This document shows positions 45,899 through 55,908 of a DNA stretch of 64,000 bases, one piece after another (the stretch's first letter is position 1; every line of letters begins with the position of its first letter). The notes beneath the pieces are model-generated. The model saw only the letters and a program-made list of their open reading frames with translations. It was not told the DNA's origin and did not search any database. The position numbers and the translations under genes are program-made. The stretch is from Pseudomonadota bacterium (GTDB lineage Bacteria > Pseudomonadota > Gammaproteobacteria > Burkholderiales > REEB80), in NCBI GenBank assembly GCA_018971485.1, contig JAGXAQ010000004.1:62001-126000 (forward strand), read 5' to 3'.

Positions 45899-46843
45899 AT
45901 GACAGAAGAAATTGAACAAGACAGTGTTAGTGTCGGATATAGGTTACGCATTGAAAGGGAAAGACAAGCGCTATCGCGAGATGAAGTGGCCGCGAAACTT
46001 CATCTTTCTGTAAGCCAGGTTGAAGCGATTGAGGAAGATGACTATTCAGGTTTGCCTGCATTAACTTTTGTTCGTGGTTTTGTGCGAAATTATGCCAAAT
46101 TACTCCATCTTGACTCTGAGAATCTTTTAGCATTAATGCCTCAATCGCCTTGGACTCAGCAGGGGCGTATTTCTGTGCCTGGTGAGCGGATTTTCTTTCG
46201 GGATAATACCCCCTTTCCTTCTACCCGGCGTCGTAATTGGCATGAGCGGATATTACAATTGCTTTTGCTTATTGCTTTTGTAGTTGTTTTTATACTTATT
46301 TTTTTTCATTCTGAGGTAGTCAAGTTATTAACTCAGGGAGCTCATCCGGTGCCACTTGGAGAGAAAAAAATTAAAGTTGTTCGGCCAGTTATGAGTCAAG
46401 TAGAAAAAACCCCGGTTACAGTGCATCCGTCTAAATTGACTGGCGTGGCATCTGGTTCCAGAAGTATTATGCAGGGCGGAATGGCTACTACGGCTAGTTC
46501 AGCAGCATCTCCTGTAAAATCCATTGTATCGCCATTATCATCTGGGTCTAAATCCAATCAAGATAACCAGTTGTCTTCTTCCAATGTGGTTAATCAGGAA
46601 ATGGGGGCGGGCCCAATCAAATTAATATTTAACAATGCATCTTGGGTGCAGGTAACCGATTCGACCGGAAAATCATTGGTATCAGGATTGAATCCTCCTC
46701 ATACTCAGTTAGTGGTTCAGGGTGTGCCACCATATCATGTTGTGATTGGTAATGCGCCTGGAGTTGAACTGGTTTATAATGGCAAGCCAGTTGATCTGGG
46801 TCCCTACACTCACTCCAAAACTGCCCGGTTGAATCTGGAGTAA
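45899..46843 (+). CDS. rodZ: RodZ-like helix-turn-helix membrane protein (DUF4115)
   Basis: A cytoskeletal adaptor linking MreB to the cell wall machinery. The N-terminal cytosolic HTH domain ([36 protein letters not shown]) is followed by [21 protein letters not shown], a single membrane helix ([18 protein letters not shown]) near residue 125, a Ser-rich periplasmic linker and the DUF4115 domain ([21 protein letters not shown]). Length 314 fits. The ribosome-binding site is AAGG. It is followed three bases later by ispG, as in most proteobacteria. Confidence 0.92.
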   Translation: MTEEIEQDSVSVGYRLRIERERQALSRDEVAAKLHLSVSQVEAIEEDDYSGLPALTFVRGFVRNYAKLLHLDSENLLALMPQSPWTQQGRISVPGERIFFRDNTPFPSTRRRNWHERILQLLLLIAFVVVFILIFFHSEVVKLLTQGAHPVPLGEKKIKVVRPVMSQVEKTPVTVHPSKLTGVASGSRSIMQGGMATTASSAASPVKSIVSPLSSGSKSNQDNQLSSSNVVNQEMGAGPIKLIFNNASWVQVTDSTGKSLVSGLNPPHTQLVVQGVPPYHVVIGNAPGVELVYNGKPVDLGPYTHSKTARLNLE

Positions 46844-46845
46844 TC

Positions 46846-47970
46846 ATGTTTCAAGTCGAAATTCCAAGACGAAAAAGTCGCCAGATAAGTGTTGGCAAGG
46901 TTCTGATTGGTGGTGACGCGCCTATTTCGGTTCAAACTATGACGAATACAGAAACTTGTGATGTAGAGGCGACCTTGGCACAAATCGAACGCTGTGCCCG
47001 AGCGGGTGCGGATATCGTACGGGTATCCATACCTAGCATGGAAGCGGCCGAAGCATTTGGTAAAATCAGGGCGCGTACTACAGTTCCTCTTGTTACAGAT
47101 ATTCATTTTGATTATAAGATAGCTCTGCGTGTGGCTGAATTAGGCGCTGATTGTTTGAGAATCAACCCGGGAAATATTGGCCGGGAGGATAGGGTTAAGG
47201 CGGTTGTTTCAGCAGCCAGGGACCGTGGAATCCCTATTCGTATAGGAGTCAATGCAGGTTCACTTGAAAAAGATCTTCAAAAAAAATATGGTGAACCAAC
47301 ACCCCAGGCCCTGGTTGAATCTGCCTTGCGTCATGTTGATATTCTTGATCGGCTTAATTTCCAGGATTTTAAAGTAAGTTTGAAAGCTTCCGAGATTTTT
47401 ATGACTGTTGAGGCGTATAAATTACTGGCTGCTCAAATCGAACAGCCCCTTCATTTGGGGATTACTGAAGCCGGAGGCTTCAGATCAGGGAGCGTTAAAT
47501 CTGCAATTGGACTCGGAATGTTATTGTCTCAGGGAATTGGAGATACGATTCGTGTCTCTCTTGCAGCTGATCCAGTAGAAGAAGTAAAGGTGGGTTTTGA
47601 TATTCTTAAAAGCCTGCACTTGAGAAACAAAGGAATTAATATTATTGCTTGCCCTTCATGTTCTAGGCAGGAATTTGACGTGATTGGCACGGTTAATGCG
47701 CTTGAAGAAAGACTTGAAGATGTAATGGAACATCTTGATGTTGCAGTAATAGGTTGTGTTGTAAATGGCCCCGGCGAAGCCCGTGAGGCTGATATTGGTA
47801 TAGCTGGGGGGACCCCAAATTTGATGTACATTGAAGGAAAGCCAAGCCACAAGGTTTCTGCTGAAGCATTGGTCAATGAACTTGAAAAACAAATCAGAGA
47901 TCGTATTGAGTGGCTTAAGTTACATCCTGATGTGACGCGGCGTACGATACCAATAAAAATTGCAGGATAA
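46846..47970 (+). CDS. ispG: 4-hydroxy-3-methylbut-2-enyl-diphosphate synthase
   Basis: The penultimate step of the MEP isoprenoid pathway, a [4Fe-4S] enzyme. The 374 residues start [30 protein letters not shown], contain [48 protein letters not shown] and the cluster cysteines in [14 protein letters not shown] and [18 protein letters not shown]. It begins three bases after rodZ and is followed 60 bases later by hisS, a standard order. Confidence 0.98.
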   Translation: MFQVEIPRRKSRQISVGKVLIGGDAPISVQTMTNTETCDVEATLAQIERCARAGADIVRVSIPSMEAAEAFGKIRARTTVPLVTDIHFDYKIALRVAELGADCLRINPGNIGREDRVKAVVSAARDRGIPIRIGVNAGSLEKDLQKKYGEPTPQALVESALRHVDILDRLNFQDFKVSLKASEIFMTVEAYKLLAAQIEQPLHLGITEAGGFRSGSVKSAIGLGMLLSQGIGDTIRVSLAADPVEEVKVGFDILKSLHLRNKGINIIACPSCSRQEFDVIGTVNALEERLEDVMEHLDVAVIGCVVNGPGEAREADIGIAGGTPNLMYIEGKPSHKVSAEALVNELEKQIRDRIEWLKLHPDVTRRTIPIKIAG

Positions 47971-48033
47971 TCCCATTTATAAGGATAAGGGAGTCGCTCT
48001 TAGGATTTTGATCCGGGCATCCCAGAGTTGACT

Positions 48034-49320
48034 ATGAGTATTATTCAGGCTATCAGGGGAATGAATGACATTCTTCCTGAAGAGTCCATACGTTGGAATC
48101 ATTTCGAAGCCCTTATTAAGGGCTGGCTTGATTCATACGGTTACCAGAACATTCGTACCCCATTGCTAGAAAAGACAGAACTGTTTGTTCGTAGTATTGG
48201 AGAAGTGACAGATATTGTTGAAAAGGAGATGTATTCATTTGTTGATTCTTTGAATCAAGACAGCCTTACGTTGCGCCCTGAAGGAACAGTCTCTTGTGTT
48301 CGAGCGGTTCTGGAGCATCATTTGTTGCGACAGTCATCACAGCGTCTATATTATATGGGGCCGATGTTTCGACATGAACGCCCTCAAAAAGGCCGTTATC
48401 GCCAATTCCATCAGGTTGGGGTTGAGTCTTTTGGTTATTCTGGCCCTGATATTGATGCTGAACATCTTTTGATGATTTCAAGGTTGTGGAGCTTGTTAGG
48501 ACTGAAAAACATTCGTCTTGAAATTAATTCACTTGGGTCGGCCCAGGAACGAAGTGAATATCGAGGTAAACTGATTGCCTATTTTGAAGGCAAAATGAAT
48601 CTTTTGGATGAAGATGCAAAAAGACGGTTATATTCAAATCCACTAAGAATATTGGATAGCAAGAATCCTCAGATGCAGGAGTTGGTTGAAAAAGCCCCCC
48701 AGCTTATAGATATATTGGGGAGTGAGTCACATCGGCATTTTCTTAGGTTGCGTGAAATGCTTGACAGTGCTGGAGTGAAGTATGAAGTTAATCCTAGGTT
48801 AGTTCGAGGGTTGGATTATTATAACTTGACTGTTTTTGAATGGGTGACAGATCAATTGGGCTCACAGGGTACAGTTTGTGCTGGTGGACGTTATGATGGC
48901 CTGCTGACTCAAATGGGGGCAGGCCAGGGTGCACCTGCTTGTGGTTTTGCATTGGGCGTAGAACGTATTTTAGCTTTATTGCCCGAGAATTTTGCGGCAA
49001 AACCTGTTCCCGATATCTATTTTGTGAACATTGGGGAAGCCGCTCAATTGCAAGCAATGGCTTTTGCTGAACAAGCTAGGGATGCAGGATTTAAAGTTGT
49101 TCTTCACACCGGTGGGGGGAACATGAAGGCACAGATGAAGAAGGCAAATGCTAGTGGTGCTCTTTTTTCTCTTATTTTGGGTGATGAAGAAATTGCACGG
49201 CAGGTTGTCGGTGTAAAGGCATTACGTGTTGAATCAGAACAACAGTTCTTGTCTATTGATCAAGCATTGTCATGGATGAGATCTTTCCCGCTGTATCGTG
49301 AAAGTATTTCCGGAGAGTAG
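48034..49320 (+). CDS. hisS: Histidyl-tRNA synthetase
   Basis: Charges tRNA-His. The class II motif 2 region is LRPEGTVSCVRAVLEH, then YYMGPMFRHERPQKGRYRQFHQVGVESFG. The histidine A motif LVRGLDYYNLTVFEW and GGRYDGLLTQMGA are conserved, with an anticodon-binding domain at the end (VPDIYFVNIGEAAQLQAM...). The track uses TTG 48028; ATG 48034 (MSIIQAIRGMNDILPEE) is the usual start, giving 428 residues. The paralogous HisZ is encoded 9 kb downstream. Confidence 0.98.
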   Translation: MSIIQAIRGMNDILPEESIRWNHFEALIKGWLDSYGYQNIRTPLLEKTELFVRSIGEVTDIVEKEMYSFVDSLNQDSLTLRPEGTVSCVRAVLEHHLLRQSSQRLYYMGPMFRHERPQKGRYRQFHQVGVESFGYSGPDIDAEHLLMISRLWSLLGLKNIRLEINSLGSAQERSEYRGKLIAYFEGKMNLLDEDAKRRLYSNPLRILDSKNPQMQELVEKAPQLIDILGSESHRHFLRLREMLDSAGVKYEVNPRLVRGLDYYNLTVFEWVTDQLGSQGTVCAGGRYDGLLTQMGAGQGAPACGFALGVERILALLPENFAAKPVPDIYFVNIGEAAQLQAMAFAEQARDAGFKVVLHTGGGNMKAQMKKANASGALFSLILGDEEIARQVVGVKALRVESEQQFLSIDQALSWMRSFPLYRESISGE

Positions 49321-49322
49321 TT

Positions 49323-49946
49323 ATGTTGGATTTAGAAGAGCAAGAGCAGCTAGAAGAGCTGAAAATATGGTGGAACCGTTATCGTTATGCGGTTTTGGCT
49401 CTATTGTTCGTGATTATTGCTTCAGTTATTGGGATCCAGCTATGGAAAAAATATGAGGCAAACCAGTTAAATCAGGCTGCATCGCTGGATGTGGCAATGC
49501 ATAATGCCTATCTTGAGAACAATATGGCTTTGGTTAAAGCTTATGGGGGGAAACTGATCCAGGCGTATGGGAATACCAGTTATGCAAGTCGGGCGGCCCT
49601 GCTGTTAGCTAAGGTCAATCATCAAGCAGGCGATGATAAAAGTGCACTGGCTCAAATCCACTGGGTTGTTACCCATGCAGATGATACTAATCTTGTTGCA
49701 ATTGCACGATTACGTGAAGCCTCTATCTTGCTTGAACAAAAGCAATATCCAGCAGCACTAAAAAGTCTGGTGCATCATGAACCCAAGGCATTTTCTTTTC
49801 TTTATGATGATATGCGCGGTGATATTTATCATGCAATGGGCCAGGACAATCTGGCCCGCCAGGACTGGACCAAATCCCTTAACGAGATGAGCAAGACAAA
49901 TGGTTACCGTCAACTTGTTCAGATGAAGCTTGATGCATTGGGGTAA
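49323..49946 (+). CDS. yfgM: YfgM-like ancillary membrane protein with TPR domain
   Basis: A 207-residue protein with a short cytosolic start (LDLEEQEQLEELKIWWNRYR), one membrane helix (YAVLALLFVIIASVIGIQLW) and a periplasmic TPR-like domain (YASRAALLLAKVNHQAGDDKSALAQIHWV). Family members interact with the SecYEG translocon and the chaperone PpiD. It lies two bases after hisS and four bases before bamB, the standard arrangement. Confidence 0.93.
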   Translation: MLDLEEQEQLEELKIWWNRYRYAVLALLFVIIASVIGIQLWKKYEANQLNQAASLDVAMHNAYLENNMALVKAYGGKLIQAYGNTSYASRAALLLAKVNHQAGDDKSALAQIHWVVTHADDTNLVAIARLREASILLEQKQYPAALKSLVHHEPKAFSFLYDDMRGDIYHAMGQDNLARQDWTKSLNEMSKTNGYRQLVQMKLDALG

Positions 49947-49950
49947 ATTG

Positions 49951-51108
49951 ATGATTGGAAAATTTGCACGGCTTTTGGGGTGGTTCTTTTTTTCTCTTAT
50001 GTTGTTGTCATTAGGTGGGTGTGCAATTTATCACTGGTTTTCACCTGTGGATACTGTGCCTCCCGCACCTTTAGTGAAATTTACTCCTACTCAGCAAATA
50101 AGACGGATATGGTCTGTGGATGTGGGTAAAAATCTGGATGCTCCAATGACACCTGTTGTCATGCCAGATGGTTCAGTTTATGCCGCATCGGATAAAGGGA
50201 TTCTGATGCGTGTAAATAAAAATGGACAGGTTCAGTGGACTATTCATACCCATCATCTCCTGTCTGCTGGGGTTGGGGCAGATGCTCAGATGGAGGTGGT
50301 AGGAGGATATGATGGTACTGTTTTAGCTTATGATCCTCAAGGCAAGCTGCTTTGGCATGCCCAAGCTTCAACCCAGATTGTTGGCCCCCCTGCAATTGGC
50401 CGCGGTAAAGTGATTGTTAAATGTCTGAACGGTCACGTTGAGGCTTTTTCACAAAGCAATGGGCAACCTGTGTGGGACGTTGAGCAACAGCTTCCACCGC
50501 TCATTATCAAGAGCCATGCTGGACCGCTTATTGTTGGTAAAAGAGTTTTTGTAGGTTATCCCGGTGGGAAGCTTATAGGTTTTAACATTGAGAACGGTGA
50601 TAAATTGCTTGATTTGAGTATTGCCGAGCCTAAAGGTTCGACTGATATTGAACGCGCGGTAGATGTAACGGCCTCACCGGTTATGATTCAGAATAATATC
50701 TGCGCTGTAGCTTATCAAGGACGTTTGGCCTGCTTTGAAAGAGATGGCGGTAATTTAGTATGGGAGCGTTCTGTTTCGAGCTCTGCTGGAATTGCTGTAG
50801 AGGGGCATGTATTGTTTGTAAGCGGCCAAAATGGTAGTGTGTATGCCTATGATTCTGCAACAGGAGCAAGTCTCTGGCGACAACCCGCCCTACGGAATCG
50901 TTCATTATCAAGCCCGTTAGCGTGGGGTAGTTTTGTTGTAGTTGGGGATTATCAAGGTTATGTGCATCTTCTGTCTAAAGTAGATGGATCTTTTGTGGCG
51001 CGTATTTCTACTGATGACACTCCGATTGTGGTTCGTCCACAACCAACTTCCCGTGGTTTCATTGTGCAAACGACTGGAGGAAGGCTGATTGAACTCACCC
51101 TCAAGTGA
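49951..51108 (+). CDS. bamB: Outer membrane assembly factor BamB
   Basis: Lipoprotein of the BAM complex that inserts beta-barrel proteins. The signal peptide FFFSLMLLSLGGC ends in a lipobox. The rest is an eight-bladed propeller of PQQ/WD-like repeats, for example VYAASDKGILMRVNKNGQVQWTI, YDGTVLAYDPQGKLLWHA and GSVYAYDSATGASLWRQPAL. The track starts at TTG 49930, but ATG 49951 has GGGG upstream and puts the signal peptide near the start, giving 385 residues. yfgM ends four bases before it. Confidence 0.95.
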   Translation: MIGKFARLLGWFFFSLMLLSLGGCAIYHWFSPVDTVPPAPLVKFTPTQQIRRIWSVDVGKNLDAPMTPVVMPDGSVYAASDKGILMRVNKNGQVQWTIHTHHLLSAGVGADAQMEVVGGYDGTVLAYDPQGKLLWHAQASTQIVGPPAIGRGKVIVKCLNGHVEAFSQSNGQPVWDVEQQLPPLIIKSHAGPLIVGKRVFVGYPGGKLIGFNIENGDKLLDLSIAEPKGSTDIERAVDVTASPVMIQNNICAVAYQGRLACFERDGGNLVWERSVSSSAGIAVEGHVLFVSGQNGSVYAYDSATGASLWRQPALRNRSLSSPLAWGSFVVVGDYQGYVHLLSKVDGSFVARISTDDTPIVVRPQPTSRGFIVQTTGGRLIELTLK

Positions 51109-51132
51109 TGTAAGTCGGGGATTAGATCCAGG

Positions 51133-52545
51133 ATGAAACCTACAATTGTCATTGTTGGGAGACCTAATGTAGGCAAGTCTACCCTCTTTAATCGGCTAAC
51201 CCGTAGCCGCGATGCTTTAGTCGCTGATTTTTCTGGGTTGACCCGAGATCGTCATTATGGCCATGGCAGGTTAGGTGAAAAACCCTATCTAGTTGTTGAT
51301 ACTGGAGGGTTTGAGCCTGTCGTGACTGAAGGTATTCTTCATGAGATGGCACGCCAGACTATGCAAGCTGTTACTGAGGCGGATGCTATCATTTTTCTGG
51401 TTGATGTTCGTTCCGGGTTGACACCACAGGACAGCTTGATTGCGGAACAGCTCAGGCGAACTGGATCTAGGATTTATTTGGTTGCTAATAAGGCTGAAGG
51501 GATGAACTTGGCCATTGCAGCTGCTGAATTTCATGCATTAGGGCTTGGCCCTCCTTCTGTGATATCTAGCGCTCATGGTGAAGGTGTGCCGGAATTAATG
51601 GATGAAATTCTAGATCCCTTTTCTGTTGCTCCAGACGAGCCGGCTTCTCAAAATCCCTGCGTTGCAATTATTGGCAGACCCAATGTAGGTAAATCCACTC
51701 TTGTGAATCAGTTGATCGGCGAAAACCGCGTTATAGCCTTTGATGAGCCGGGTACAACCCGCGATAGCATCTATATAGACTTTATTGATAAGGATCGCCG
51801 TTATACTTTGATAGATACGGCAGGGGTTCGTCGTCGTGGCAAAGTATTTGAGGCGGTTGAAAAGTTTTCTGTTATTAAAACCTTAAAGGCTATTGAGGAT
51901 GCCAATGTAGTTGTGCTGGTGCTGGATGCACAGCAGGAAATTTCTGATCAGGATGCCCATCTTGCCGGATTTGTTCTCGAAGCAGGCCGAGGGCTGGTTG
52001 TTGCTGTTAATAAGTGGGATGGTTTGGAAGCATCCCGAAGGGAGTGGATTAAGCTTGAGCTTCCACGTAAGCTTAAGTTTTTGGATTTTGCCCGTTTTCA
52101 TTACATTTCTGCCTTGCAGGGACAAGGTATGGGTAGTTTATTAAAATCAGTGGATGAGACTTATTCATCTGCATTTATTCGATTGCCTACCCCTAAATTG
52201 ACGCGGTTGCTCATTGAGGCTGTCAGTCAACATCAACCCCCTAAGAATGGTCCCTTTCGCCCTAAGTTGCGTTATGCGCATCAAGGAGGACAGAATCCTC
52301 CTATTGTTATTGTTCATGGTTCCGGGGTTAGCCATGTTCCTGAGTCATATAGGCGTTATCTTGAGAATACTTTTCGTAGGTCGTTTAATGTTGTAGGAAC
52401 ACCATTGAAGGTCGAGTTTCACCAAGGACATAATCCATTTGCTGACCGTAAACCTGCGCCTTTGACCGAACGTGAAGAGAAGCGGGCACATCGCCGCCGG
52501 ATGCATTTAAGAAAGACTTACGGGAAAAAACCAAAAAAGGATTAA
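51133..52545 (+). CDS. der: Ribosome biogenesis GTPase Der (EngA)
   Basis: An essential GTPase for 50S assembly with two tandem G domains and a KH-like domain. G1 motifs are [15 protein letters not shown] at residue 8 and [16 protein letters not shown] near residue 182; G3 motifs are DTGGF and [10 protein letters not shown]4 motifs are NKAEG and NKWDG. The basic C-terminal tail ([23 protein letters not shown]) is typical. Length 470. It follows bamB by 24 bases. In related genomes hfq comes next; here nnr lies between. Confidence 0.98.
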   Translation: MKPTIVIVGRPNVGKSTLFNRLTRSRDALVADFSGLTRDRHYGHGRLGEKPYLVVDTGGFEPVVTEGILHEMARQTMQAVTEADAIIFLVDVRSGLTPQDSLIAEQLRRTGSRIYLVANKAEGMNLAIAAAEFHALGLGPPSVISSAHGEGVPELMDEILDPFSVAPDEPASQNPCVAIIGRPNVGKSTLVNQLIGENRVIAFDEPGTTRDSIYIDFIDKDRRYTLIDTAGVRRRGKVFEAVEKFSVIKTLKAIEDANVVVLVLDAQQEISDQDAHLAGFVLEAGRGLVVAVNKWDGLEASRREWIKLELPRKLKFLDFARFHYISALQGQGMGSLLKSVDETYSSAFIRLPTPKLTRLLIEAVSQHQPPKNGPFRPKLRYAHQGGQNPPIVIVHGSGVSHVPESYRRYLENTFRRSFNVVGTPLKVEFHQGHNPFADRKPAPLTEREEKRAHRRRMHLRKTYGKKPKKD

Positions 52546-52635
52546 GTCTTTTTGCCGTAAAAGTTGATTTGATGTGGAAATATAGGAGATGTCTTTTTTT
52601 ATAAAAGAATTGGGCTGAACCTATTCGGAGTAAAT

Positions 52636-54138
52636 ATGGCAGATTCCATTTTATCAATGATTCATGATATTTCGCAGCTGCCTAATCGAAACCTACTAAG
52701 CGTTCAACAAATACGAGAACTTGAGAAGCAGGCTATATCAATACAACCTGGCTTGATGGAACAAGCAGGTGCTGCATCAGCCCATATAATTTCTAGGATG
52801 TTTGGGCAGCGTGAATCGATTCTGGTTATTGCCGGTCCTGGTAATAATGGGGGCGACGCTTTTGTCTGTGCCAGGCATCTTAAAGGGAAAGGTTACGCTG
52901 TTTATGTTTTGTTATATGGGCAAGTAGGAAAACTATCTGAAGAAGCCGGTTTGGCATATCATCTTTGGAATGCGTGTGGAGGAGAGATTCATGTTGAATG
53001 GCCTTCCTTTTCACCGACACTTATAGTGGATGGTTTGTTTGGCATTGGGTTGTCCCGTCCTTTAACAGCAGATACAACTGCTTTAATTGATAAGGTTAAT
53101 CATTCAGGCTCAAAGGTGGTTAGCCTGGATATACCTTCCGGGCTTGATGCTGATTCGGGGATGGTCAAGGGCGTAGCTGTCCACGCTGATATAACTATAA
53201 CATTTATAGCCCTTAAAATAGGGTGCTACCTGAATGAAGGCCCTGGTTACTCAGGAAAAATTGTTCTCGCAGAACTTCAGGCCCCTTTTATCCTGCCTAT
53301 ACCTAAAGCCTGTTTGTTGGACAGGGAAAACATGGTCTGGCCTTGCCCCCGTAATGCCAATAGTCATAAAGGGTTATTTGGCCAGGTTCGTGTTCTGGGG
53401 GGGGCGATGCGGGGAGCCGCATATTTGGTGGCATTAGCAGCTTTGCGTTCAGGCGCGGGGCGAGCGGTAATCGCCTGGGTGGATGATGCCAGTATAGATC
53501 ATGATATATTTCACCCGGAGTTAATTTTTACTGAATGTTTGAATTTGCTATCTCAGGGTGGAGTTCTGGTGATTGGCCCAGGATATGGGAAGACATCATC
53601 GGCTATTCATTTATTATCTCAGGTTTTAGATAGCGATGCTGTTTTATTACTAGATGCAGATGCATTGACTTTGATTTCGGCTGATTCCCGTCTCCAGAAT
53701 GCATTGCGAAGACGTCAGGCAAGGACGGTTTTGACCCCACACCCCTTAGAAGCTGCAAGATTGCTTGGATGTTCTACAGAGGCTGTTTTGGCTGATCGGG
53801 TTACTAGTGCGAAAAAAATTGCAGTTAACTATGGTCACCCAGTTGTGGTTAAAGGAGCTGGAAGTGTAATAGCTGTTCCATCTGGTCAGGTTTGGGTCAG
53901 CCCATGGGCGATCCCTTTGTTGTCCATACCAGGATCGGGTGATGTATTAGCAGGTTTGATTGCTTCATTTGTTGCCCAGAAGCTAGATGTGGAAGATGCC
54001 TTAAAACTGGGAGTTTGGGTACATGGCCAATCGGGGGGGGAGTTGCAACAGAATGCCGGCGGGGCTATCGGTGCATTAGCTAGTGAGTTGACAGAAGCTA
54101 TCCGGCACATTCTTAATAGGCATGAGCGAGCTGGATAG
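52636..54138 (+). CDS. nnr: Bifunctional NAD(P)HX epimerase / ADP-dependent NAD(P)HX dehydratase
   Basis: Repairs hydrated NADH and NADPH. The N-terminal YjeF_N epimerase half (LEKQAISIQPGLMEQAGAA, VIAGPGNNGGDAFVCARHLKG, SLDIPSGLDADSG) spans residues 15-230. The C-terminal ribokinase-like dehydratase half contains FGQVRVLGGAMRGAAYLVALAAL, VIGPGYG, LLLDADALTLI, VLTPHPLEAARLLG, VVVKGAGSVIA and the GSGDVLAGLIASF catalytic loop. The start ATG has GGAG nine bases upstream. It sits alone between der and hfq. Confidence 0.96.
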   Translation: MADSILSMIHDISQLPNRNLLSVQQIRELEKQAISIQPGLMEQAGAASAHIISRMFGQRESILVIAGPGNNGGDAFVCARHLKGKGYAVYVLLYGQVGKLSEEAGLAYHLWNACGGEIHVEWPSFSPTLIVDGLFGIGLSRPLTADTTALIDKVNHSGSKVVSLDIPSGLDADSGMVKGVAVHADITITFIALKIGCYLNEGPGYSGKIVLAELQAPFILPIPKACLLDRENMVWPCPRNANSHKGLFGQVRVLGGAMRGAAYLVALAALRSGAGRAVIAWVDDASIDHDIFHPELIFTECLNLLSQGGVLVIGPGYGKTSSAIHLLSQVLDSDAVLLLDADALTLISADSRLQNALRRRQARTVLTPHPLEAARLLGCSTEAVLADRVTSAKKIAVNYGHPVVVKGAGSVIAVPSGQVWVSPWAIPLLSIPGSGDVLAGLIASFVAQKLDVEDALKLGVWVHGQSGGELQQNAGGAIGALASELTEAIRHILNRHERAG

Positions 54139-54473
54139 CTACATTTTTGTAGTGGGTATCTTGAACAAAAAATATGAATCCTTTTATGTTTTTTAGCCGG
54201 TGTTTTAATATGAAAATCTTAGTATGATTTTTTATCACTGTTGGCTTTTTTCTTTATGATTGGCTAACCACGACAAATTGTAAAATCTGTTAGAATATTG
54301 TGACCAGAATTAATGAAAATGGAGAGAGGTAGATTGTTTGGTCTGAATTAAAGGGGGCAGGCGCTCAAATAGTGATGATTAAAGCCGGTATGGCTAGTCT
54401 GAAATTTATCTGAAGTCAAAATATATTATTGTTATAATTGATAATAACAGTTACAAGAATAACAGGAGTTGTT
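54139..54473 (+). other. 335-bp nnr-hfq intergenic region with likely hfq promoter
   Basis: After the nnr stop there is a small CTACA-TTT-TGTAG stem without a T run, then about 150 AT-rich bases and a more balanced stretch near 54340-54400. A perfect TATAAT at 54433-54438 lies 35 bases before the hfq ATG; the -35 is weak (near CTGAAG), so it may need an activator or an AT-rich upstream element. I see no convincing ORF. A separate short transcript cannot be excluded. Confidence 0.5.
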
Positions 54474-54710
54474 ATGAGCGCAAAAGGACAGTTGCTGCAG
54501 GATCCCTTCCTTAATACCTTACGTAAGGAGCACGTTCCTGTATCTATTTATTTGGTTAATGGGATTAAGTTGCAGGGCCATATTGATGCTTTTGATCAGT
54601 ATGTTGTAATGCTTAAGAATTCAGTTACGCAAATGGTATATAAACACGCGATATCAACAATAGTACCTACGCGTTCGGTTAATTATAATGTAACCGAACA
54701 TGGAGATTAA
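54474..54710 (+). CDS. hfq: RNA chaperone Hfq
   Basis: A hexameric Sm-like protein that pairs small RNAs with mRNAs. The ORF track begins at 54438; the real start is ATG 54474 ([19 protein letters not shown]) with AGGAG seven bases upstream. The 78 residues contain Sm1 ([29 protein letters not shown]) and Sm2 ([12 protein letters not shown]). The C-terminal tail is short, as in betaproteobacteria. It heads hfq-hflX-hflK-hflC. Confidence 0.98.
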   Translation: MSAKGQLLQDPFLNTLRKEHVPVSIYLVNGIKLQGHIDAFDQYVVMLKNSVTQMVYKHAISTIVPTRSVNYNVTEHGD

Positions 54711-54761
54711 GTTCCATTTACATTTATTAGATGCTGTGGTTATTAAGATTGTGGAGTTTGG

Positions 54762-55886
54762 ATGATTGAACGGCCCACGGCCGGTGGTGAGCGAGCAATT
54801 TTGGCAAGTTTCGATACTGGAGAACCCGATTGGTTTGAAAGTAATGAAGAGTTTAATTTGTTGGCCAAAAGTGCTGGTGTAACATTGTTACAGTCGTTTA
54901 ACGGTTCTTTGCGACGACTTTATCCTGCCACTTTTATAGGTGCTGGCAAGGTAGTTGAGATAGCAGAAGCCTGTACATATCATAAAGCTAGTGTTGTTAT
55001 ATTTAACCATTCTTTAACTCCTGCACAAGAACGTAATCTTGAACAGCTTATCCATTGTCGTGTTATTGATCGCGTAAGCTTGATATTGGATATCTTTGCC
55101 CATCGCGCGAAATCTCATGAAGGTAAATTACAGGTTGAATTGGCTCAGCTTCAGTATTTGAGCACGCGCCTAGTGAGAGGGTGGACCCATCTTGAGCGGC
55201 AAAAGGGTGGTATTGGTTTGCGTGGGCCTGGTGAAACCCAACTGGAAACTGATCGTAGATTATTAGGATTAAGGGTTAAGTCGCTAAAGGTTCAGATTGA
55301 GCGGGTCAAACGTCAGCGCCATACACAAAGGCTTGGGAGAAGGCGAAGTGGTGCGTTTGTTGTATCGCTTGTTGGTTACACAAATGCTGGAAAATCAACC
55401 CTGTTTAACGCGCTTACAAAGGAAAGCAGCTATACTGCTGACCAACTGTTTGCCACATTGGATACCACTTCCCGGCGTCTTTACTTACCTCAGGGGGGAT
55501 ATTCAATCCTGTCAGATACTGTTGGATTTATCCGCTCTTTACCTCACAGTTTGATTGCTGCATTTCGTGCGACTTTGGAAGAGTCAGTTGAAGCGGATCT
55601 ACTTTTACATGTAATAGATGTATCTCATCCTAATTGGCAAGAGCAGGCTAAGGCTGTGGATGAGGTTTTGGAAGAGATTGGCGCACATCATGCAGATAGA
55701 ATCCTTGTTATGAACAAGATAGATGAGACCGGGGTGGTGCCTCATCTGCTCAGAGATGAATATGGTAAGATAAACCGTATTTTTGTTAGCGCAAGAAAAC
55801 GGGATGGATTGCATCTGGTGCGGCAAGCCTTGAGTGAAAGATGTCCGGCCTTTAATGAGAATAATACATCCGGCTTTTCCTGTTGA
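54762..55886 (+). CDS. hflX: GTPase HflX
   Basis: A ribosome-splitting GTPase active after heat or other stress. The N-terminal HflX domain has YPATFIGAGKVVEIAE, VIFNHSLTPAQERNLE and the RGPGETQLETDRRLLG motif; a coiled linker follows, then the G domain with VSLVGYTNAGKSTLFNALT, SDTVGFIRSLPHSLIAAFRATLEE and NKID. Length 374 is slightly short of E. coli HflX (426). GGAG lies about eight bases before the ATG. It overlaps or nearly abuts hflK depending on the hflK start. Confidence 0.97.
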   Translation: MIERPTAGGERAILASFDTGEPDWFESNEEFNLLAKSAGVTLLQSFNGSLRRLYPATFIGAGKVVEIAEACTYHKASVVIFNHSLTPAQERNLEQLIHCRVIDRVSLILDIFAHRAKSHEGKLQVELAQLQYLSTRLVRGWTHLERQKGGIGLRGPGETQLETDRRLLGLRVKSLKVQIERVKRQRHTQRLGRRRSGAFVVSLVGYTNAGKSTLFNALTKESSYTADQLFATLDTTSRRLYLPQGGYSILSDTVGFIRSLPHSLIAAFRATLEESVEADLLLHVIDVSHPNWQEQAKAVDEVLEEIGAHHADRILVMNKIDETGVVPHLLRDEYGKINRIFVSARKRDGLHLVRQALSERCPAFNENNTSGFSC

Positions 55887-55908
55887 ACCAGATGGGCCGG
55901 AGAAAATT

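Noticed and set aside
45831-45902. Short ORF before rodZ with AAAGGAGGGG nearby and an ATGA overlap
   Set aside because: The purine run lies downstream of the only GTG start and would need a CTG start to be used. No peptide or conservation evidence is available, so I did not call it.
54301-54420. Possible small RNA upstream of hfq
   Set aside because: Only a five-pair GACCA/TGGTC stem with a long loop is visible, with no terminator-like T run, so there is not enough to call an RNA.
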